Source of the DNA: Glebionis coronaria
Lineage: Eukaryota > Streptophyta > Magnoliopsida > Asterales > Asteraceae
DNA: 64,000 nt
Direction: 5' to 3'
Assembly: GCA_025667525.1 (NCBI GenBank)
Contig: CM046882.1
Location: 215,744,592 to 215,808,591, forward strand
Made by a program: the position numbers and the translations under genes. Below the pieces are notes generated by a model. The model worked only from the letters and a program-made list of their open reading frames with translations. It ran no database searches and was not told the DNA's origin. Positions 55,615 to 64,000 of the stretch are shown here, in pieces (the stretch's first letter is position 1; each line of letters begins with the position of its first letter).

Positions 55615-56780
55615 AACAAGGACGAAAACTATAAATTTGAAATTTCTAACAAGAATAAATTTCAACCATCAGACACTATCATTCTATTCCATGCTTTTAC
55701 TCTCTCAGCTAGATGTCACGCTTCACTCAGCTATTTTTCAGTCAGAAGAGTGGGAACCGATACTCAGCCGGATTCAATAGAAAAAGTTACATGAATCACG
55801 ATCATGATAACGGCCGTCATGAAACTAGTAGATAAGGCGGTAGTGACAAACCACCGTGCTAAGAATAAATCAGTCAGCAACCATCGGAACTCTGGAATGG
55901 ACCTGACCAAAAATACAGAGGTCAGTAGTCTAACCGATCCACCAACACTACCAGTTACCAAAATTTTCAACCTTAGTCGTATCTACCTACCAAATCACAT
56001 GTCAAGACATCATTCAAGTTATCAGTCAAGACATCAGTCAAAACACATGTCTCAGGTATCATTTCTATAGACACATGTCAGGACACTAGTCATGGTACAT
56101 GTCATAAGAATGTCGTCTCTAGGTGCGAGTAACAACTCAGAACTTTAGTGAATCTTCTCAACCAGGCTCTCAGAAACTCAGGGTACCCTCCGAGGGGGTA
56201 TACTTGTTTTGTCTTGCCACGCAGAAATCAAACCATTAAAGATTCAGTCACCACCACTAGAATAATATTCAGGTTAAACACGCAGTGTTCATTCTGTGAG
56301 GTTATAGACGAACACATTCAGTGAAAGTCGCCACGTTTACTTCACGTACTCCTATGTCAGCTTTATCTTAAATCAGGTATTTACCTATCTCCCAGTCAGA
56401 AAAGACTCCACAGTATCACCCATATTTATAAAGGCTTTTCCTTCCAGTTGAAGACGAGATTCGTCTTACTAACTCCTGAATATGTTCATTATATTTCCTG
56501 CCAGAAAAATGTCAGTACAAATTGTTTCTGCCTTACAAGCGCGTGACTTATCAGTCTAAAACTACGAAGACTTTTAGCTACCCGATATATATCCACTTAT
56601 GAAATTCATTAAATTCATGATCAGCTGATTATTCTAGAGTTTCCAGATGTAATTCCAGAAGGTTTTCCAGAAATTCCTTCCTAACCACGAGACAGAATTT
56701 AACATCGAGCTTGTCTCAAGAACAGAACCTGTTTTCAAAACTCTTATCGTAGGGCTTCAGCTGAGTTAAAAGAGTTGCAG

Positions 56781-58880
56781 CATTAGCTGCAAGAGTTACC
56801 AGAACGAGGCTTTATTCGCCCTAGCGCACCACCAGGAGGTGTACCGTTTTCTATCTATCAAGAAGAAGGCCGGTAACATGAGATCATGTATCCATCACCG
56901 TAAATTTTACAAGATCACCATTTATAATCGATGTTCATCTCACGTATAGAAGGTTTATCTGATATGCTATGATTTCTTAAACATTTTCCAGAACAATTCC
57001 CGGTCATGCTATCATCAGTGGTGAGAGAAAGAACATGATGTTTCCAAGACTGCTTTTGCACATGTTATGGTCTCTCCAAATTTTGATTTATACTTCTGAG
57101 CTCCCAAATGCTCCGGCTAGAGAATGAAATTGATGAATAAATTTTTTTCCATGGATTTTCGGACAAAAATGTCAGTATATTCATTGATAACTTTCTAAAC
57201 TGCTAAATTCTAGAGAAGAACACAAGAAACATCTTCTCACAGTTGTATAGATTCTCTGATAGGAGAAAAATATATACGCAGCTTCCCAGATATGAATCCT
57301 AGTAGAACGAAGTGGCATCTCTGGACCACATTATTGCAGCAGCAAGACATTTCAGAAACCCTGCGAAGGTGAAGGCCATCACCAGATGGTTAAGACCAAT
57401 GTCTGTGACTAAAGTAAAAAATTTCTAGAACTCAGTTGACTACTACCGCAGAAATTGCTGACAGTTCTCACGATTAGCTTTCCATGACCAAGCTTACGTA
57501 TAAAGGAGATGATATACACTAAAATTTGGTATTCCATCAGATCCCACGCTAGGAGAGATCCAATTTACCGAGACTCAAAATTTTTTTTCATGACTATTTA
57601 TCTAGATTCTACAAGAATGTACCATAATCCCAGACATAATTTTAAATAGATGCAGTATAACACAAGGATGCAACTATGTTCATATCTTGATACCTGACAT
57701 GCCAGCATGTTCAAGATGGAACACCGATATGCTAGTGAGTTATTACAACAATTAGAAAATTCTGAACAGAAATGACACATGATTCCATGAAAGTTATTAT
57801 CAGTTACCACATACTCAGAAAAAGTATGATATTATCTAAATCATTGTCGACCATTTAACCCAGCCTACACATTTTATTTCATCCGAAAGGATTACGCAGT
57901 AGCGGATCCGCAGGAAATTCAGCAATAGATCGTACGATTTCACGATCATGTACACTTTCACATTCACGTCCACGTTTATGTACATCTTCACATTTACGTT
58001 TTACTTCATGTTTACGTCTCACGTTCACATTATGATGTTGTTTTAGTCCATATTTTGTGCTATTTCATGATATAGATTCACGTTCGCATTCATCACATCG
58101 TTCACATTCAAGTTAGTGTTTCATCTCAGTATATACGTTCCAGGTCCTGTACCGGATTTGGTTACAGAAACTTTGAGAAACCAGACCCAAGTTTAGCATA
58201 GCTTTTCCATACCCAGGCAAACGATTTTCGTCTCAGGCCGTATCGTTTGGCATTCCTTCCTTAGTCAGCATACGTTCATGATATGTCCTAGTATCACGTT
58301 CATAGTATGTTTCACGTACCACGTTCACAGTATGTTTCACGTATCACATTCACGATATACTCCATGCACAACATTCCTCATATGATCGCGAACCACGTTC
58401 ACAATTGCGCACGTAGCATGTTCACAATTGTTCACATTGTTCGTCTCAATATGTTTTCCGCAGCTTTGCTCAGAAATATAAAAGTCATCATTTCATGTTA
58501 ATTGTACGTATTGTTTCATGTATCCTACGTGTTATATTTTATTCATTCAATCAGATTCAGAAAAACCCATCTTAAGTATGAAACCAGAAACTATTCAGCA
58601 TCGTCAGGAAAAGGTCATTAGGACCAAGATTTTCATGATGTTCAGACCTTTGAAGGAACCGTTTCGAACGGGAAGCCACCCGGAACGGAGGAGTCCATCC
58701 GGACCTCTCATTTGTTTCCTTCAATAATTTAGTTATGTTCAATCAGTTATGTTACGTCCATGCGTTCTTTTAGTCATGTGATGTTCCATGTTCTTGTCAG
58801 TCATGTCACGTTCATGTCCTTTCAGCTTATATGTCTCTTCAGCTTACGTGTCCTTTCAGCTTTTATTTCCATCAGTTTGT
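56781..58880 (+). pseudogene. Element H gypsy pol, heavily decayed
   Basis: Fragments in changing frames keep the gypsy order. RT start: LPERGFIRPS ... PGGVPF near 56795-56850. RT fingers/palm: VSKTAFAHVMVSPNF near 57035-57080. RT near YxDD: a degraded VFIDN near 57175. The connection: NPAKVKAITRW ... PMSVTKVKNF ... DYYRR near 57360-57450. Integrase: IIVDHLTQPTHFI near 57840-57880. The integrase core and RNase H are largely gone, replaced by CACGTTCA-rich sequence (57940-58450). Family (chromovirus-like gypsy) is inferred from motif wording and the LTR. Confidence 0.7.
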
Positions 58881-58993
58881 TTTACCTTGAATTCGAGGAT
58901 GAATTTTCCTTTTAGAGAGGGAGAATTGTAAAACCGCAACATTATCGCATCCTTAATTCGAGGATGAATTATATTTTTTTAGAGAGGAAGAGT
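58870..58993 (+). other. Element H PPT region, duplicated
   Basis: AATTCGAGGATGAATT...TTTTAGAGAGG-AGA-TTGTAAAACC occurs twice, ~67 bp apart, the second ending at the LTR start (58994). Each copy holds a PPT (AGAGAGGGAGAA or similar) plus the first LTR bases. Confidence 0.75.
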
Positions 58994-61818
<2,825 letters not shown>

Positions 61819-61974
61819 ACAATATGGTATAATTCTTTAATAAAGCTAGGAGTTAACGTTGAAAACCTTTGTGTTATTTACTTTACTTTGTCTTGTGTTT
61901 ATTACATTACTTCACCATGGGTTAGGTCTATACTTAGTATTCTTAAGTATAGCACTAATTACAAGGGACCAACA
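61819..61974 (+). repeat. Element F 3' LTR, surviving right end
   Basis: Matches the last ~156 bp of F's 5' LTR (41933-42088), ending GGGACCAACA, followed by the CAAGT duplication. Confidence 0.9.
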
Positions 61975-61979
61975 CAAGT
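61975..61979. repeat. Target site duplication of element F (right)
   Basis: CAAGT, the partner of 41207-41211. Confidence 0.88.
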
Positions 61980-62640
61980 ATTCCTCTATCGCAATTTTGA
62001 TTTGTCTTAATTTAATAATACTCCCATATTATTAATTGACAACGGACATTTAGAATACAAAAATGTTCATGGATTAAAACATGTAAAATAGGATACAAAA
62101 TTAAATAACAAGAATAAACGTAACTCAAACTTTATTTCATTAAAGTATAATGTCTTAAGATTCTTTATCCAAATACTAATCACTGATTTATTGCATGAAA
62201 TCACTAGCTAATTGAAGCCCAATGCTTTTGGCATGTTCAATAACCTTTCCTCTAGGCAACGCCTTAGTTAAAGGATCTTCTCCGTTATCATATGTGAGAA
62301 CTATTAATAATTTGATTTCACGAGCTTCAACTTGTTGTCGGACGTAGTGATATCTACGTTTAAAGTGTCTGGCGCCTTTCATGACTCCAGAATCATTCGC
62401 GAATATGATTGCAGCAGAATTGTCACAATACATATCAATTGGTTCTTTAATTGAAGGCATCACTCCAAGATCTCCAATAAACTTCCTAATCCAAATAGCT
62501 TCCATTGCAACTTCTAAAGCAGCCATGTACTTAGATTGAGTATCATGCATTGCAATCGTTGTCTGCTTCTTGCTTTTCCAGTCAACTACTCCTCCATTAA
62601 TAACAAACACGTTGATCGAAGCTTCGACGTCGATCAAAAA
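61980..62640 (-). pseudogene. Element J copia RNase H and 3' UTR start
   Basis: Minus-strand frame 62637-62188: FVINGGVVDWKSKKQTTIAMHDTQSKYMAALE, AIWIRKFIGDLGV, MYCDNSAAIIFAND, KGARHFKRRYHYVRQQV, DPLTKALPRGKVIEHAKSIGL, then stop. This is the C-terminal RNase H of a copia pol; ARHFKRRYHYVR corresponds to the HxRTKHIDIxxHFxR block of D, E and F. All upstream pol is missing because element K begins at 62643. The 3' UTR runs down to 61980, then F interrupts. Confidence 0.88.
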
Positions 62641-62642
62641 TT

Positions 62643-62660
62643 TGGCACCGCTGCCGGGGA
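62643..62660 (+). other. Primer-binding site of element K (tRNA-Asp type)
   Basis: TGGCACCGCTGCCGGGGA: the Asp-type PBS with an A at position 5 and the same C at position 9 as in A and B. Confidence 0.8.
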
Positions 62661-62792
62661 CTCAGTGAGCTTTTTGTTTAAGTTTTTGTTAATATTTTTC
62701 TTTAATAAAAAAAATACAAAAAGATTTTATTTTTCTTGTTTTGTTTTGTTTTGTTTGTTTGTTTTGTTTCTTGTGAGTGTGCAGGTTAGTGT

Positions 62793-64000
62793 ATGCGCAC
62801 ACGCAGATCGGGACGTACATCACCGTTAGCTTACGATCATGAGGTTGAGAAAAGTGCAAGGTTAAGAAGGAAGACGTTTCGACAGTTTTCTACTAATCTT
62901 GATTTTTCAGGTTTAGCAGAGCTTTTCGCTGAAATGCCATGTGACGAAGATGTTGGCGGAAGTGCTAGCGGAAGTAGTAGCAGAAAAGAATCCCCACCAC
63001 GGGGTGTTGATTCTTATTACAAGCCGGGGATCTTCGAGGATCCCTCGCCTATCGTTTATCCGGATCCTGTTAAAGGGGTTACAAGTAACTTCAAGATCCA
63101 GCCGAACCTCATAGCCATCTTGCCAGTGTTTAGAGGTCGTGAGGAGCCATAGCACATCTACGAGAATTCTTTTCAATTGCTGACACACATCAGGTTCATA
63201 ACATTACCAAGGATGAGGTAAGACTTCGCCTTTTTCCTTTCTCACTTAAAGATCAAGCTAAGGACTGGTTCTCATCTCTTGAGCCAGGTAGTATTAACTC
63301 ATGGTCTGAAATGTAATCTGCTTTTCTTGAGGAATTTTATTCTATAAGTAAAACTACTGCCATTAGGAATAAGATTAAATCCTTTCGTAAAATCCTAAGC
63401 GAGCAGTTTCATGAAGCATTTAACAGACTTAAGGAGTTATTAAGAACATGCCCTCATCACGATGTTCTAAAATGGGAGCTTGTCAAAGTCTTCTATGATG
63501 GGTTGGATTATAACAACCAACAATTTGGGATGGCCACTAGTGGGGGTATGTTTTTCTCGCGACCTATGGAGGAAGAATGGGAGTTTTTTGAAAAACTAAG
63601 CAAAGGTTCTAAGACCCAAGCTTCAGTGGATCGAAACAACCACCCATCTTCCGCCAATTATGTGTCTAACCAATGTGGCACAAATTCTGAAATTAGCGAG
63701 TTAAGTAAGAAAGTTGATCTTTTGTTGAAAAATATAGGAAAAGGTGTTCCGAATGTGTCTAATCTGTCGCATAGTGGGTGTTCAATGTGTGGTGATCCGA
63801 GTCACTCTGTCGATAATTGTCAAAGTTGGGGGGCACCACCAAATGAGGAGGTAAATGGAGTCTATGGTGGTCGTCCACGAAATGACCCATTCTCCGAAAG
63901 TTACAATCCTGGATGGCGCAATCACCCCAACCTCCGTTGGAAAGATGAAGACAATCGCCCTAATAATGCCCAACAACAACACTATGGTTACAAACCAAGG
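62793..64000 (+). pseudogene. Element K gag (frameshifted, continues beyond window)
   Basis: ATG at 62793 (MRTRRSGRTSPLAYD), preceded by a T-rich tract and GTGTGCAG (possible splice acceptor). The first frame runs to KIQPNLIAILPVFRGREEP and a stop at 63150, caused by an apparent 1-base loss. The next frame carries HNITKDEVRLRLFPFSLKDQAKDWFSSLEPGS, a TAA at 63314, FLEEFYSISKTTAIRNKI, FHEAFNRLKELLRTCPHHD and VKVFYDGLDY: the gag capsid core. An intact zinc knuckle CSMCGDPSHSVDNC lies at 63779-63820, unlike those of A and B. An N/P/Q-rich tail runs off the end. Confidence 0.88.

Larger units (their letters stand above)
54193..56780 (+). pseudogene. Element H leader and gag region, very degraded, repeat-rich
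   Basis: No domain can be named. Three repeat arrays are seen: hairpin-forming GGTGAAC...GTTCACC units (54411-54621), a ~25-bp array of CATGTACAGT (55248-55405), and four 36-bp units (55471-55614) coding for DxDAAxxLKI. Open frames of up to 93 codons (55322-55603, 55804-56070) may be gag debris. Confidence 0.45.
62643..64000 (+). mobile_element. Element K: Ty3/gypsy 5' internal region, no LTR
   Basis: Starts directly at a PBS (TGGCACCGCTGCCGGGGA, 62643-62660), followed by a T-rich leader (62661-62792) and gag. The 5' LTR that should precede the PBS is absent; J's RNase H abuts instead. It continues past the window. PBS and MRTR gag start ally it with A and B. Confidence 0.8.

Overview
This window is plant nuclear DNA made almost entirely of LTR retrotransposons, most inserted inside one another. 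I see no host gene, rRNA, tRNA gene, CRISPR array or bacterial feature. The source is a flowering plant with a repeat-rich genome. The gag, pol and post-pol ORFs, above all the copia ORFs at 42-52 kb, resemble elements I know from Asteraceae. The family assignment is an inference from memory, not a search result.

Layout. (1) 1-27629: element B, a minus-strand Athila-like Ty3/gypsy element with ~3.0 kb LTRs whose left LTR runs off the window. Two younger elements sit in it. Element A (3710-15036, plus strand, also Athila-like, TSD AGTAC) splits B's integrase region. Element C (19310-23616, plus strand, copia-type, gag-only, TSD TTTGC, LTRs identical by eye) splits B's gag. (2) 27630-30131: an unassigned repeat-like stretch, then two broken LTRs, one of the C family and one of the A family. 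(3) 30132-33699: element D, the 3' part of a copia element with a 1.3 kb LTR. (4) 33702-~39530: element E, a decayed copia pol plus post-pol ORF, interrupted by a 3.3 kb solo LTR (G). (5) ~39530-62640: element J, a minus-strand copia, interrupted by element F (41212-61974, TSD CAAGT). F is a copia element with a long Cys-rich region and a post-pol accessory ORF. Its 3' LTR was hit by element H (52051-61818), a decayed chromovirus-like gypsy element. (6) 62643-64000: element K, a plus-strand gypsy element that starts at its primer-binding site and carries a broken gag.

Function. In an intact element gag forms the particle, protease cuts the polyprotein, RT/RNase H copies the RNA from a tRNA primer at the PBS and from polypurine tracts (PPTs), and integrase inserts the cDNA. 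No pol here is intact. A and B each keep one long gag-pol frame interrupted only by in-frame stops; D, E, F, H, J and K are truncated or frameshifted. Only C's gag frame is fully open, and C would need enzymes supplied by another element.

The most interesting signals are non-coding. There is a ~25-bp-period array of a TTCCGAT core in A's LTR. A module of two PPT-like motifs flanking a 9-bp hairpin is kept in both A and B. Hairpins sit at the LTR tips and downstream of the PBS in both Athila-like elements. In C, a ~21-bp repeat occurs both in the LTR and in the gag coding sequence.
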